Assembly (NCBI GenBank): GCA_030065915.1 | Contig: JASJCQ010000020.1 | Span: 62,001 to 126,000, forward strand | Source: Woeseiaceae bacterium | Lineage (GTDB): Bacteria > Pseudomonadota > Gammaproteobacteria > Steroidobacterales > Woeseiaceae | Length of the DNA stretch: 64,000 nucleotides | Reading direction: 5' to 3' | In this document: in pieces, positions 26,571 through 36,294 of the stretch | Layout: every line of letters starts with the position of its first letter | How positions within the stretch are numbered: position 1 is the first letter of the stretch | Translations under genes and position numbers: made by a program | Notes under the pieces: model-generated | Databases searched by the model: none | Told to the model about the DNA's origin: nothing | What the model saw: only the letters and a program-made list of their open reading frames with translations

Positions 26571-26852
26571 CTAGGTCCCTCGCTGCCAGCGTGCGCTTAT
26601 ATCAAGCACATGAAACACGAGCGACGTAACGAGCCACAGCGCTATCCACTGCCAGCCGGCGTCCGTGACGGCCGCCTTGATGGCGAGCGCGAGGCTGCCA
26701 CCCGCACCGATGTTGACCAGCAAAGGGTAGGGGGGAATGCCCTTACCCTGTGTCCGATAGAGGATCGAGACCAAAAGAAGCTCGACAATCAGGACGCCGA
26801 TGACGATATCGATGATCCGGCCCGACAGGATCAACTCGCTCAATATCTCCAT
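26571..26852 (-). CDS. Small three-span membrane protein
   Basis: The 93-residue product has three hydrophobic segments (about residues 12-32, 44-62 and 68-85) and few charged residues besides the ends. It lies 24 bases upstream of the TauE/SafE gene on the same strand, so the pair may act together. I do not recognise a named family. Confidence 0.6.
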   Translation of the reverse strand: MEILSELILSGRIIDIVIGVLIVELLLVSILYRTQGKGIPPYPLLVNIGAGGSLALAIKAAVTDAGWQWIALWLVTSLVFHVLDISARWQRGT

Positions 26853-26950
26853 TTACTCTAGCTCCTCGTCGCCCACCGGCGATGCCCGTCAGGACGCGCT
26901 AACATACCGATTAGCGCGATCAAGTCAAAAATGCGGGATGGAACCAGTGC

Positions 26951-27934
26951 CTAGAGGATGGCTCGAAATTCCTCTGCCAGCGCGGCCGCGCTCCTGAAGG
27001 CGGCCTCGATACGTCCCCTGATGAACCAGTCTCCGCAGGCTGCAATTTTCGATTCCCGGTCCACGAAGCATGCCGGCCCGTTTTGTTTGTCGGTGTTCGC
27101 ATAGCGCCAGCGGTGGATCTGCCTTTCACTCGCCCTGCGGCCGTCGATGCCAGAGACCGACTCGAGTTGCTCAAGCATGTGCGCACTGACCTCCGCCAGG
27201 TCGAGCTCGATATTGGCATCGGCCCATGCATTGGTCGCGTGCACGACGAGAGTGAAGTCGCCCGATCGCCCCGGCTTGGAGCTGTTGACGGAGATCCAGC
27301 TGATGTCGGCTTGTAGGACACGCGCCGCGTCGAACGGCGTCGCCACGGGCTGATCGAAACCGAGCATCAACGCATAGCAGGCTTTCATCTCGACAGAATC
27401 CGCCAGCGCACCAAGCGCGCTATCCGCACCGATGACCGGCGTGATCTGCGGCGAGGGCTGCGTGCAGACCAGCCAGTCGAAACCGCCGAATTCCGAGCCG
27501 TCGTCAGCAAACAGTGTCCAGAGGCCTTTCTCGAGGTTCGCCCGCTCGATCCTCAAGCCGAGCCGGGTATCCAGCCCTTCAGCCAACGCCTTCGGCAATG
27601 CGTTCATGGCTGGCGCACCGACGTAATGCGGGTGGTCATCGTCCCAGGATCGTTCGGATGTGATCGTGTCGCCGGTGAGCTCCGCGAACCGGGCATGCCA
27701 TGGCGCGACGACACCGGCCCCGATGAGCGGCTCGAGGAATTTGCGAAATGTCGCCGAGCGCGCGGTGAAGAATTGGGCGCCATGATCGAAGCGGTAGGGA
27801 TCGGCGTAACGCGTCGCCATTCGGCCTCCGACGCCGCGGGATTTATCGAACAGAACGACGTCATTCTGCGCGGACACTTCCCGAGCAAACACGAGTCCCG
27901 CGAGTCCTGCACCTATCACGGCAATCCTGGTCAC
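26951..27934 (-). CDS. FAD-dependent amine-oxidase-like (renalase-type) oxidoreductase
   Basis: The 327-residue protein begins [21 protein letters not shown] with the FAD Rossmann motif, followed by [14 protein letters not shown] and the [11 protein letters not shown] segment, both characteristic of the bacterial renalase-like/NAD(P)-binding oxidase group. The C-terminal [18 protein letters not shown] holds the second FAD contact. Substrates in bacteria are mostly unknown; some members oxidise aberrant dihydro-NAD(P) forms. It stands alone, divergent from the DUF2256-nei pair. Confidence 0.85.
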   Translation of the reverse strand: MTRIAVIGAGLAGLVFAREVSAQNDVVLFDKSRGVGGRMATRYADPYRFDHGAQFFTARSATFRKFLEPLIGAGVVAPWHARFAELTGDTITSERSWDDDHPHYVGAPAMNALPKALAEGLDTRLGLRIERANLEKGLWTLFADDGSEFGGFDWLVCTQPSPQITPVIGADSALGALADSVEMKACYALMLGFDQPVATPFDAARVLQADISWISVNSSKPGRSGDFTLVVHATNAWADANIELDLAEVSAHMLEQLESVSGIDGRRASERQIHRWRYANTDKQNGPACFVDRESKIAACGDWFIRGRIEAAFRSAAALAEEFRAIL

Positions 27935-28026
27935 TGATTTTTTCCGAAACGACTTGTTACAGACGCATCCTAGCGCGGCCGCCGCGCAGCGGCCAAACTA
28001 GCGACTCCGCCGTTCGACCCATCACG

Positions 28027-28173
28027 ATGCACAAGAAGCTGAACCTGCCGACCAAGACCTGCCCAACCTGCCTGCGCCCGTTCACGTGGCGTAAGAAATG
28101 GGAAAGGGACTGGGACGCCGTGCGTTACTGCTCCAAGCGCTGCCGAGGAGAGCGCCATGCCCGAGGGGCCTGA
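28027..28173 (+). CDS. DUF2256 small zinc-ribbon-like protein
   Basis: The 48-residue product [19 protein letters not shown] continues [20 protein letters not shown], with CxxC and CxxxC pairs that should bind one zinc and a WxRKKWxRxWDxVxYCS core typical of DUF2256. These proteins often sit beside photolyase/cryptochrome or DNA-repair genes; their role is unknown. The 3' end overlaps the start of nei by 17 bases. Confidence 0.85.
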   Translation: MHKKLNLPTKTCPTCLRPFTWRKKWERDWDAVRYCSKRCRGERHARGA

Positions 28174-28978
28174 GATCCGGCTCGCGGCCGACAAGATCGC
28201 CCGCGTTCTCGTCGGAAAGAAACTCGCAAACGTGACTCTGACGCTGCCATTAATGCAGGAATACGAAGATGTCCTGCGCGGCCGCACGATCACCGCCATC
28301 GATACGCGCGGCAAGGCCATGTTGACCCGTTTCGACAATGGACTGGTCATGTACAGCCACAACCAGCTCTACGGCCGATGGTATACGTCGAAGTTGCCGC
28401 GCCTGCCCAGGACAACCCGAAGTCTCCGCGTTGCGTTCGATACCGACACGCACACGGCCAGGCTCTACAGCGCGACAGACATCGACATACTGGAAGAAGA
28501 CCGGCTTGAAGAACACCCGTTCCTGAAGGCTGTCGGACCCGACGTGCTTGACCCTGAGCTGAAGCCGGTCGACATCGTCAAGCGGCTCGAATCGAAACGC
28601 TTCTCCGGGCGTGCCTTCGGCAGCCTGTACCTCGACCAGCACTTTCTTGCCGGTATTGGCAACTACCTCAGGTCCGAGATCCTCTGGGCGGGCGGTGTGT
28701 TCCCAACCAACCGCCCGAAAGACGTCGACCGGGCAACGTTGCAGAGACTCGCACGCGAGACGCTGAAGATCAGTCGCCGTTCCTATCGGACGAAGGGCAT
28801 TACCGTCACGGCGAAAATCGCGCAGCAGCAGAAGGCGAGGGGTCTTCGCTACGGTCAGTACCGTCACTACGTATTCAGCAGGGGCGGTGAAAACTGTCAT
28901 ACATGCTCGACACGCATCGAGCGGACCGACGTAGGCAGTCGTAAACTCTTTTATTGTCCCTCTTGCCAGCCGGCCTGA
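28157..28978 (+). CDS. nei: Endonuclease VIII-like DNA glycosylase
   Basis: Nei removes oxidised pyrimidines and cuts the abasic site by beta/delta elimination. The 273-residue protein starts [12 protein letters not shown], giving the catalytic Pro2 and Glu3 after Met removal. The H2TH region ([15 protein letters not shown]) is present, and the C-terminal zinc finger has CHTC and CPSC pairs. The overlap with DUF2256 fixes the ATG at 28157. Oxidative DNA repair fits a cell that makes photosensitising pigments in air, but the gene is also common in non-phototrophs. Confidence 0.93.
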   Translation: MPEGPEIRLAADKIARVLVGKKLANVTLTLPLMQEYEDVLRGRTITAIDTRGKAMLTRFDNGLVMYSHNQLYGRWYTSKLPRLPRTTRSLRVAFDTDTHTARLYSATDIDILEEDRLEEHPFLKAVGPDVLDPELKPVDIVKRLESKRFSGRAFGSLYLDQHFLAGIGNYLRSEILWAGGVFPTNRPKDVDRATLQRLARETLKISRRSYRTKGITVTAKIAQQQKARGLRYGQYRHYVFSRGGENCHTCSTRIERTDVGSRKLFYCPSCQPA

Positions 28979-29114
28979 CGCCTGATCGACCGGTAGCTCC
29001 TACCAGCATAGAATCGTGCCAAACCGCCGCGGCCGCTCCTGGCAGGATATGCATTGGAACTTTTCTCACCTGCTAGCGTCTGCATTGATCTGATTCGTTC
29101 CACAGGGGGAGATA

Positions 29115-30236
29115 ATGACGAACAGAAGAACATTCCTCGCGGGTTCCGGCGCCGCGTTGGGCCTCGCTGCAACCGGTTCGTTCGCGAAGTCCGAACCGAG
29201 CAAAAGCCTGAAGATTCTATTCCTGGGCGGCACCGGTTTCCTCGGTCCGCACACGGTCCAATACGCGATCGACCGCGGGCACGACGTCACATTGTTTAAC
29301 CGCGGCAGGACCAACAACGATCTGTTCCCGGAGCTGGAGAAGATCATCGGCAATCGCGACCCCGACGTGGACCAGGGTCTGAGCAACCTGAAGGGCCGCA
29401 AGTGGGACGCCGTTGTCGACACATCCGGATACGTGCCGCGTATCGTCGGTGCGTCAGCGAAACTGATGGCCGACAGCGCTGACCAGTACCTGTTTGTCTC
29501 GACGATTTGTCAGTACGACGGTTGGCTCGAAGGTCCGCAGCTTCGAACGGAAGCCATCGCCGGAGCGACGCTTGAAGACCCGACCACGGAGGACGTGTCC
29601 ACGCATTACTGCGCGCTTAAGGCTTACTGTGAGCGAGCCGCCGAAGCAGCCATGCCGGAACGCGTCACGCAGATCCGGCCCGGACTGATCGTCGGCCCGC
29701 GCGATCGCACCGATCGCTTCACCTATTGGCCGAACCGGGCCGACCTCGGTGGAGAAATGCTGGCGCCTGGCAAACGTGCCGACCTGACGCAGTACATCGA
29801 CGTACGCGATCTTGCGGAGTTCATGGTGCATTGCCTGGAGCAGAATCGACTCGACAGCTTCAACCTCGTGCGAGAGCCGATGCCTATGGGCGATTTTCTC
29901 AAGGCCTGTGTGGCTGTCACGGACAAGGGAACCGAGCTGACCTGGGTGCCGGCTGAGTTCCTGACGGCGGAGGGTCTGCTGGCCTGGCAGAACATCCCGA
30001 TGTGGGCGGATTCCGACAGTCCGATGACCGGATCGCTGACCTGGTCGCCCGCGAAGGCGCTGAAGGCCGGGCTGACGATTCGACCGGTAGAGACGACGAT
30101 CCGGGATACGCTCGCGTGGTTCCGTTCACTGCCCGAGGACCGGCAGGCAACGCTGCGGGCCGGCATCGCGCCTGACAGGGAGAAGGAAGTTCTCGCGTCC
30201 TGGCACGCGTCGAAGGAAGACGCTCAGGAGTCTTGA
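29115..30236 (+). CDS. Tat-exported SDR-type NAD-dependent epimerase/dehydratase
   Basis: The 373-residue protein starts with a twin-arginine signal (NRRTFLAGSGAALGLAATGSFA, residues 3-24) ahead of a complete extended SDR domain: the cofactor motif LGGTGFLG and the active-site YCALK (Tyr-x3-Lys). GGGGGAG precedes the ATG by a few bases. An exported Rossmann enzyme needs its cofactor inserted before export, which agrees with Tat transport. The substrate is unknown; isoflavone-reductase-like or sugar epimerase activity is possible. Confidence 0.82.
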   Translation: MTNRRTFLAGSGAALGLAATGSFAKSEPSKSLKILFLGGTGFLGPHTVQYAIDRGHDVTLFNRGRTNNDLFPELEKIIGNRDPDVDQGLSNLKGRKWDAVVDTSGYVPRIVGASAKLMADSADQYLFVSTICQYDGWLEGPQLRTEAIAGATLEDPTTEDVSTHYCALKAYCERAAEAAMPERVTQIRPGLIVGPRDRTDRFTYWPNRADLGGEMLAPGKRADLTQYIDVRDLAEFMVHCLEQNRLDSFNLVREPMPMGDFLKACVAVTDKGTELTWVPAEFLTAEGLLAWQNIPMWADSDSPMTGSLTWSPAKALKAGLTIRPVETTIRDTLAWFRSLPEDRQATLRAGIAPDREKEVLASWHASKEDAQES

Positions 30237-31030
30237 GGCAGGCTTGTCAGCCGTAGCCTGAGCTCGGAAAGCCTGGCTTTCACACGAGTCATGGCATCTG
30301 GCCCGATTCGGACCAGTATTTTCTGGCCGCTGGACAGGTCTTCAAGTTGCGGGTCCGCGTATTCGTAGAGTACGTGCGGCCGGCGCAGCAGCACGGGCCC
30401 CGCGACCTGCGGTGTCTCGAGCAGGTGGTCGATGACCTCGACCAGCCGGTCGTTGAAATAGCCGTCGGGATAGCCGAGCGCCTCATAGGCTTGCTGCAGC
30501 AGCGGGTAAAAGCGCCGATAGCTTGCGATCATTGTGTCCATATCGGCCTGCTCGAACAGCCGAACATAGTCTTCGTAGCGCTGATAGTTCGCGGACGATA
30601 GCTCGAAGAGCTTGTCACCGGCTTGCTCGACGACCAGCGTACTGCCGACGGCTGCCACGGGCCTGAGGCGTTCCGACAGCGTCGACCTCGGGAGGTTGTC
30701 GACCGTTGTCACGAAGCGTTCGATGCCGCCGCTCTCAACGAGCATGACGTCGAGCGAAGCACCGAAGAGATCTTTCAGCGTGAGATTGAAGTAGGCGTCG
30801 CTATCGTTGAGTGGCGGAAGATCGACGAGGTCTGCAGGCGCCTGCGACCTGGACTTGGGTACCGCGAACCTCGGTTCACTCGGCTCCGCGGCTGTCTCCT
30901 CCGGCACGGTGGGCTCGGAGACGGGTAGCGGTTCGACGGATTGCTCGCGATTCAATATCCAGTAGCCGGCGCCACCGATGATCGCGACGATGACAACCAG
31001 CATCAGCCAGTCGCTACTTGAAGTCGACAT
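30224..31030 (-). CDS. DUF3014 membrane-anchored protein
   Basis: The 268-residue product has one N-terminal span (WLMLVVIVAIIGGAGYWIL) and a Pro/Glu-rich linker, then a DUF3014-like domain with DLPPLNDSDAYFNLTLKDLFG, FVTTVDNLPRSTLSERLRPV and FYPLLQQAYEALGYPDGYFNDRLVEVIDHLL. The ATG at 31030 is preferred to upstream starts because GGGGGA lies about eight bases before it. The 3' end overlaps the convergent SDR gene by 13 bases. The function is unknown; it is probably periplasmic. Confidence 0.82.
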   Translation of the reverse strand: MSTSSSDWLMLVVIVAIIGGAGYWILNREQSVEPLPVSEPTVPEETAAEPSEPRFAVPKSRSQAPADLVDLPPLNDSDAYFNLTLKDLFGASLDVMLVESGGIERFVTTVDNLPRSTLSERLRPVAAVGSTLVVEQAGDKLFELSSANYQRYEDYVRLFEQADMDTMIASYRRFYPLLQQAYEALGYPDGYFNDRLVEVIDHLLETPQVAGPVLLRRPHVLYEYADPQLEDLSSGQKILVRIGPDAMTRVKARLSELRLRLTSLPQDS

Positions 31031-31102
31031 CTCTACAATCCCCCCTGCGTTTCTGCGCAAGTCGTGTCTGATTGGATTTGATCCGGAGCCAAACCATTAG
31101 TT

Positions 31103-32107
31103 TCAATTCGCTTCCGATTCCAGCCCGGCTTCCCACGCGGCATCCAGCAGCGCCTGCGTCCGTTCGCTCGCCCGGATACTGGCGGCGATACCGTCCGCAT
31201 CGCCCACCAGGGATGCCACATCATCGAACATCTGCGTCGCTGCTGCTGCCGAGGAAGAAACACTGCGAGTCTCGTTAGTCCCATCCGGCCCCCAGCCGCC
31301 CCTGCGGAAAAGATAGTCCGCGGAGAAGTCTGGCTTGTGGCCGATGAAATCGTCGACATTGACACAGGCCTCTGTGCCCGATATCCGCAGATCCATGACG
31401 ACGGCGCCGGAGTCGAAACCGCAGTTCCATGTGCTGGTCGACCCGTCGTCGAAGCGAAGCAGGCCGCTACCGCTGATGGCGGCGCCCGTTTCAGCGTCGC
31501 GCCGGATCGCAGTGCTGGCGGAGACCAGCGTGATGTCCGGAGACAGAAATTCAACGGCAGCACGCATGTTGTACCAGCCGGTGTCGCCGACAGCACCGTA
31601 GGGCTCGAGGGCGGGGTTGTAGCGGATGTCGTCGCGATTCTGAAGATTGGCGTGAAACCCGGAGTCGACCGACCACACCCAGCCGAGCGTCGACAGTTGC
31701 CTTAATTCGTCGGTCCTTGGGTGATGCACGAAGTGAGTCGCGTCCATAAAAACAACGTCGTTGCCCCGGCAGGCCGCCGTAATTCTCTGCAACGAAGCGA
31801 GGTTCGCGAAGGGCTTCTCGCCGATCACTTGCTTGCAGGCGTGGGCTGCGGCAACGCAAATCTCCTCGCGGACGCCGGTCGGCGTCGCCACGTAGACCGC
31901 GTCGATGTCCGGGCTCTCAATCATCCTGCGCCAATCGTCAAAACGCAGCGGCACAGAATGCGAGTCGCCGAAGGTGTTGGCCGATGCCATCGTTCGGCTG
32001 CAGACGGCACACAGGTCAGCAGCACTGGCGTCGGCCAGGCGGTTCGCCATCGCGTTGGCGATCGACCCGGTCCCGACTATTCCCCAACGAAGTTTCTGCG
32101 GCTTCAT
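31103..32107 (-). CDS. Gfo/Idh/MocA-family oxidoreductase
   Basis: The 334-residue protein starts LRWGIVGTGSIANAMANRLAD with the NAD(P) motif and has GEKPFANLASL (the conserved EKP of the family) at about residue 95. The alpha/beta C-terminal domain includes DTGWYNMRAAVEFL. These enzymes oxidise sugars, inositols or related polyols, or trans-dihydrodiols. No sugar-transport genes lie beside it, so the substrate is open. It is divergent from the response-regulator gene. Confidence 0.88.
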   Translation of the reverse strand: MKPQKLRWGIVGTGSIANAMANRLADASAADLCAVCSRTMASANTFGDSHSVPLRFDDWRRMIESPDIDAVYVATPTGVREEICVAAAHACKQVIGEKPFANLASLQRITAACRGNDVVFMDATHFVHHPRTDELRQLSTLGWVWSVDSGFHANLQNRDDIRYNPALEPYGAVGDTGWYNMRAAVEFLSPDITLVSASTAIRRDAETGAAISGSGLLRFDDGSTSTWNCGFDSGAVVMDLRISGTEACVNVDDFIGHKPDFSADYLFRRGGWGPDGTNETRSVSSSAAAATQMFDDVASLVGDADGIAASIRASERTQALLDAAWEAGLESEAN

Positions 32108-32227
32108 ACACCTGTCCCGGTTCAATTAGAGAGTCACAGCGGAGTCCTGCCAGACACTGACTGCGTGACAGACGATCATAATCCAGAGGCAGTCCGTCTG
32201 CATCGAAGCCGTCGAAACAGGAGTGCC

Positions 32228-32710
32228 ATGGAACGAGTCTTTATCGCGGGGCAAGCCTGTGCCACACTGCACCCAAGTCCGAGGCCATTTCCGCGGGCGG
32301 TCATTGATAATCTGGAGCGTGCGACTGTGGCACCTGGATCGGGGGGGAGAGTTCTGGTTGTCGACGACCATGAGCTGGTTCGCAGCTTGCTTGTCGATGT
32401 TCTCGAAGGCGCGGGTCTCGAAGTTCTTGCCGCCGATTCGGGACCGGCGGCGCTGGAGATCGTCACCGAACACGGCGAAGATATCGGCTGCATCGTCCAG
32501 GATATGTCGATGCCCGGAATGTCGGGACCGGAGACGATCGACAAGACCCTCGGTATCCTGCCGGACGCGCGAATCATCGTATTGAGTGTTGACGACGAGG
32601 CGACCGTTCGATCCCAGCTCGTAAACGCACCGATCAGGGCCTGTCTCGAAAAGCCCTGCGATACAGACAGGCTCGTCGACCTTGTCCAACAGACGATCAA
32701 TTCAGCTTGA
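32228..32710 (+). CDS. Single-domain (REC) response regulator
   Basis: The 160-residue protein has an unrecognised N-terminal stretch of about 38 residues, then a receiver domain: RVLVVDDHELVRSLLVDVLEG (acidic pair), CIVQDMSMPGMSGPE (phospho-Asp) and CLEKPCD (Lys). There is no output domain. AGGAG four bases before the ATG at 32228 supports this start. It ends 51 bases before glpD. A partner histidine kinase is not in the window. Confidence 0.85.
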   Translation: MERVFIAGQACATLHPSPRPFPRAVIDNLERATVAPGSGGRVLVVDDHELVRSLLVDVLEGAGLEVLAADSGPAALEIVTEHGEDIGCIVQDMSMPGMSGPETIDKTLGILPDARIIVLSVDDEATVRSQLVNAPIRACLEKPCDTDRLVDLVQQTINSA

Positions 32711-32761
32711 GGCACGACGATGCGCCACGCCCGTTCCTCGATGTGACGTAGCCGCAAGCTG

Positions 32762-34408
32762 ATGTCGTCGCGATTAAGAAACACCAATATCACTCGACTG
32801 AAAGAACAGTCGTTCGATGTGTGCGTCATCGGGGCGGGCATCAATGGCGCGGTCTCAGCGGCCGCGCTTGCCGGACAGGGGCTGAAAGTGGCGCTGATCG
32901 ACAAGGGCGACTTCGGTGGCTTCACGAGTTCGCAGTCATCCAACCTGGCCTGGGGCGGCATCAAGTACATGGAAACCGGCGAGTTCGGACTGGTCTGGAA
33001 GCTGTGCAAGAGCCGTAACCTGCTAAGCCGCAGCTACCCGTCGACCGTAAAGGAGATCCGATTCCTGACGACCGTCGAGAAGGACTTCCGTCTGCCGTCG
33101 TTTTTCGTCTACCTTGGGACGCTGGTGTATTGGTTGATCGGACGATTCGCGACCCGCGCTCCGAAGTTTTTCTCACCGCAAAAGCTGAAGGAGCGTGAAC
33201 CACTTATCGAGACCCGCGATGCTGTTGCCGGCATCGAATACTCCGACTGCTACCTTCACGACAACGACGCTCGTTTCGTCTGGGGATTTGTCCGCAAGGC
33301 GCTCGATTACGGCGCAGCGGCGGTGAATTATGTATGTTCAACCGGCGCGCGGCGAGAGGGCGATGACTGGATAGTCGCCGCTCGCGAAGAGCTTTCAGGC
33401 CTGGAGTTCGACATCCGGGCGCGCGTGCTGGTCAATGCCTGTGGCCCGTATGTCGACGAGCACAATGCATTGACCGGACAGGAAACGACGCACCGGCACC
33501 TGTTCTCGAAGGGCATTCATCTCGTGGTCGATCGCGTCATGGAACGCAAGCGAATACTGACGTTCTTCGCAAGTGACGGTCGGCTGTTCTTCATTTTGCC
33601 GATGGGGCCGAAAACCTGCATTGGAACGACGGACACGCGCGTCGATGACCCCGAGACCGGCGTGACGGACGAGGACCGGGACTTCGTGCTCGCGAACGCC
33701 AATGAATTGCTGGCTCTAACGACGCCTCTGACGAGGGCAGATATCATTGCCGAGCGTTGCGGCGTCCGGCCCCTGGCAGTCACAGGGCACAGCGACAGCG
33801 ACTGGATTTCGCTGTCCCGCAAGCATGCAATCGATGTCGACGAAGCCGCGCGCCACATCAGCATTTTCGGCGGCAAACTCACCGACTGCATCAACGTCGG
33901 CGATGAGGTCGCCGATATCGTCGAATCACTGGGCCTGAAGCGGCCCTTCGCCGGTCGCAAGTGGTACGGCGAGCCCGACGAGGCGACGCGGGAGGAATTC
34001 ATGCACCAGGCTCAGCTGATGGGCCTGGATGACATGACGGATGCCGACTCCAGCGAAGTCCTGTCTGAGCGATTCTGGCGACGATACGGCGCCGATGCCT
34101 TCGAGATGCTGGAATCCATACGTGCGAATCCGGACAACGCCAAACGCATGCTGAAGACGGCCGAGTACCTGAGGTGCGAGATCGAACACACCGGCAGGCG
34201 TGAAATGATCACGCGGCTGGAGGACTTCCTGCGTCGTCGTTCGAAGATCAGCCAGGTCGTGCGCGAGGAATCTCTGCGTGAATCCCCGGGATTATTGAAG
34301 GCCTGCAGAGTGTTCTTCGGCGATGACGCAGAGATGAAGCTGGATGAGTACTGGGCAACGCGCGAGCCGAAGGACCAGCCACCAGCCGAACCGGGGCCAA
34401 CCCTATAG
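32762..34408 (+). CDS. glpD: FAD-dependent glycerol-3-phosphate dehydrogenase
   Basis: GlpD oxidises glycerol 3-phosphate to dihydroxyacetone phosphate and feeds electrons to the quinone pool from the inner membrane. The 548-residue protein has the FAD motif VCVIGAGINGAVSAAALAGQG, the segment SSNLAWGGIKYMETGEFGL, and the C-terminal capping domain with SIFGGKLTDCINVGDEV. A hydrophobic stretch at about 118-128 may help membrane contact. The next gene is a lipid kinase, giving a small glycerolipid theme. Confidence 0.9.
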   Translation: MSSRLRNTNITRLKEQSFDVCVIGAGINGAVSAAALAGQGLKVALIDKGDFGGFTSSQSSNLAWGGIKYMETGEFGLVWKLCKSRNLLSRSYPSTVKEIRFLTTVEKDFRLPSFFVYLGTLVYWLIGRFATRAPKFFSPQKLKEREPLIETRDAVAGIEYSDCYLHDNDARFVWGFVRKALDYGAAAVNYVCSTGARREGDDWIVAAREELSGLEFDIRARVLVNACGPYVDEHNALTGQETTHRHLFSKGIHLVVDRVMERKRILTFFASDGRLFFILPMGPKTCIGTTDTRVDDPETGVTDEDRDFVLANANELLALTTPLTRADIIAERCGVRPLAVTGHSDSDWISLSRKHAIDVDEAARHISIFGGKLTDCINVGDEVADIVESLGLKRPFAGRKWYGEPDEATREEFMHQAQLMGLDDMTDADSSEVLSERFWRRYGADAFEMLESIRANPDNAKRMLKTAEYLRCEIEHTGRREMITRLEDFLRRRSKISQVVREESLRESPGLLKACRVFFGDDAEMKLDEYWATREPKDQPPAEPGPTL

Positions 34409-34461
34409 AAGGCGTTCAGGTGCGATGACATCCAGAAGATCAGATTCAGGCCAGAAGTCTC

Positions 34462-34833
34462 ATGAGTAAACCAGGAAACACGGGACTGATGCGTGCGTTC
34501 CGTGCTGCGAAATTTTCGGGGCAGGGCCTGAAGCAGGCCTGGCAACACGAGTCGGCCTTTCGGCAGGAGGTTACCCTGCTCGTCGTCATGATCCCGCTGG
34601 CTATCTGGCTTGGACGCACGCTGGTCGAGCAGGCTTTGCTGATCGCTGTCTGCCTGCTCGTCCTGCTTGTCGAGCTGTTGAATTCAGCCATCGAGGCAGC
34701 CATCGACCGGCAGGGCAGCGAACGACATGAGCTGTCGGGCCGCGCCAAGGACATGGGTTCCGCCGCTGTCAGCATTGCGTTGCTGATTGTTGTCGTGGTC
34801 TGGTCATCTGTCGCGATTCAGCGATTTGCCTAG
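34462..34833 (+). CDS. dgkA: Diacylglycerol kinase, DgkA type
   Basis: DgkA phosphorylates diacylglycerol back to phosphatidic acid in the inner membrane. The 123-residue product has an amphipathic N terminus (RAFRAAKFSGQGLKQAWQHESAFRQE), three spans and the catalytic signature VELLNSAIEAAIDRQGSERHELSGRAKDMGSAAV (Glu and Asn residues conserved). Length and topology are typical. It follows glpD by about 50 bases. Confidence 0.93.
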   Translation: MSKPGNTGLMRAFRAAKFSGQGLKQAWQHESAFRQEVTLLVVMIPLAIWLGRTLVEQALLIAVCLLVLLVELLNSAIEAAIDRQGSERHELSGRAKDMGSAAVSIALLIVVVVWSSVAIQRFA

Positions 34834-34859
34834 CAGTCTGACCTCATCGTCGTGCGCGG

Positions 34860-35363
34860 TCAGTCCCTGACCTGGTAGAGGCCGAGCGCCAGTCTGTCCG
34901 CACGAGACAATGGTCTCTTCGCGAGAAAACCGGCGCAGACGACCGCAACCAGCCAGTAGATGGCATGCACCAGGGACAGGCCCGACACCAGCCATTCGGC
35001 GAGGATAGACGGGGGCTGTGCTTGCAGGACGTCCAGCGGTGACGTTCTCGTTGCCCGGGCGACGTTAAGCACTTGCATGAACACATTGCCAAGTACGCAG
35101 CCAATAACCGTATAAGTGACAGCCAGTACGGTGAATTTCGCCTCAATGCCGCGTCCAAGAAAGCCCATTGCCAGGCCGACGATCAGGCCGACGCCGGCTG
35201 CCGCAAATCCGTAGAAAACGGGCCACACGCTGACTGTGATGCCGTAGCCGAGCGCGGCGAGCAACGCCGCAGTCGCGCCGGCGATGATGGCTGCCGCGAA
35301 GTTCTGTTCCGACAGGAGCTTCTCAGCCAGCGCGTAGTTTTCTTGCTTTTCCTTGTCCTTCAT
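34860..35363 (-). CDS. Four-span membrane protein of unknown function
   Basis: The 167-residue protein has a short charged N terminus (KDKEKQENYALAEKLLSEQN), then about four hydrophobic spans rich in Ala and Gly (around residues 22-42, 46-68, 75-98 and 130-150). No catalytic motif is seen. The gene is convergent with dgkA. I do not assign a named family. Confidence 0.65.
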   Translation of the reverse strand: MKDKEKQENYALAEKLLSEQNFAAAIIAGATAALLAALGYGITVSVWPVFYGFAAAGVGLIVGLAMGFLGRGIEAKFTVLAVTYTVIGCVLGNVFMQVLNVARATRTSPLDVLQAQPPSILAEWLVSGLSLVHAIYWLVAVVCAGFLAKRPLSRADRLALGLYQVRD

Positions 35364-35516
35364 CGCCCTTGGCTCAACACTGCTGCGCCGCCACTTTCCG
35401 TTGCCTTCTCATACGAACGAGTCAACGCGGCCAGTCAGCATCAGTCTATCTGAAACTGACTGCCGGGCAGTATCGGAAGCGGACTGACGAAGGGTTTTCC
35501 TTCAGTCAAGGCTTTC

Positions 35517-36131
35517 TCAGAACGCCTTCGGCTCGAGCAGCGGCTCGCAATAGGACTTCGGCTGGCCCCAGGTTTCCCTGCTGGTGCGCTTCTTTGCCTT
35601 GACCGGCAGGATCATCCCCCCGCTGTATATCTCCGACACTGAAACCGAGCAGGATCCGGCCGATTCGGGGCCCGACAGGACAATGTAGTAGTCCTTGTCC
35701 GGCTCGACAGGGAAGGACACAAGCGAGTTGCAGCCGATTGCGGCGAATCGCTTGGACAGGACCGGTTCCGGACCGCTGCCAGTGACCCCCAGCTCGATCG
35801 CGTAGTTCTCGCTCTCGACGGTATCCAGCGACGCGAGAAACGCGAAGTCGCTACCGGCCGCCACACGTGTCGAGCGTGAATTGCCCGCCGGAATCGTCTT
35901 GTCCTCGTCGAATCGAATGTACTGTCGTCCGGTACAGGCGGTTGCGTCCTGGAATGCGATGAACGTGCCCCGTTGTTGTTCCGAGCTGTTGACGAAAGTA
36001 ATGACGGATGTCGGCTCTTCTGTCGGCGGCTCATAGATGGACACGTCGGTCGCACAGCCGAATAGCGCCAGCAGCATCGAGGCTGCAGCACTGGCGGAGA
36101 CTGTCATTCGAATGTTCGTCGTTCTGTTCAT
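35517..36131 (-). CDS. Predicted lipoprotein of unknown function
   Basis: The 204-residue product has a signal peptide ending in the lipobox LFGC (Cys about residue 26), so it is probably an outer-membrane or periplasmic lipoprotein. The mature part begins with a beta-strand-rich domain (TSVITFVNSSEQQRGTFIAF) and contains Cys residues in FQDATACTG, AIGCNS and GSCSVSV that could form disulfides. No family is recognised. Confidence 0.68.
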   Translation of the reverse strand: MNRTTNIRMTVSASAAASMLLALFGCATDVSIYEPPTEEPTSVITFVNSSEQQRGTFIAFQDATACTGRQYIRFDEDKTIPAGNSRSTRVAAGSDFAFLASLDTVESENYAIELGVTGSGPEPVLSKRFAAIGCNSLVSFPVEPDKDYYIVLSGPESAGSCSVSVSEIYSGGMILPVKAKKRTSRETWGQPKSYCEPLLEPKAF

Positions 36132-36294
36132 CGGAGTCGCCAGCAGGAATCGAACCGCCCGTCGCTCATCGCCTGGCGCCGCAGATTCTCTGGATTGTGA
36201 CTCTAGCAGTCGATGGGCAACCAGGACGGGAGGCCGTCACAGATTCTAAAAGCCGATGCCATCCATACCGACGTCGGGAGTGAAGAGGAGTGTG

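Noticed and set aside
36130-36200. tRNA-like phrase (CAGGAATCGAACCGCC) upstream of the lipoprotein gene
   Set aside because: On the minus strand it resembles a T-loop, but the flanking five-base stem does not pair and no matching acceptor arm or anticodon arm is found.
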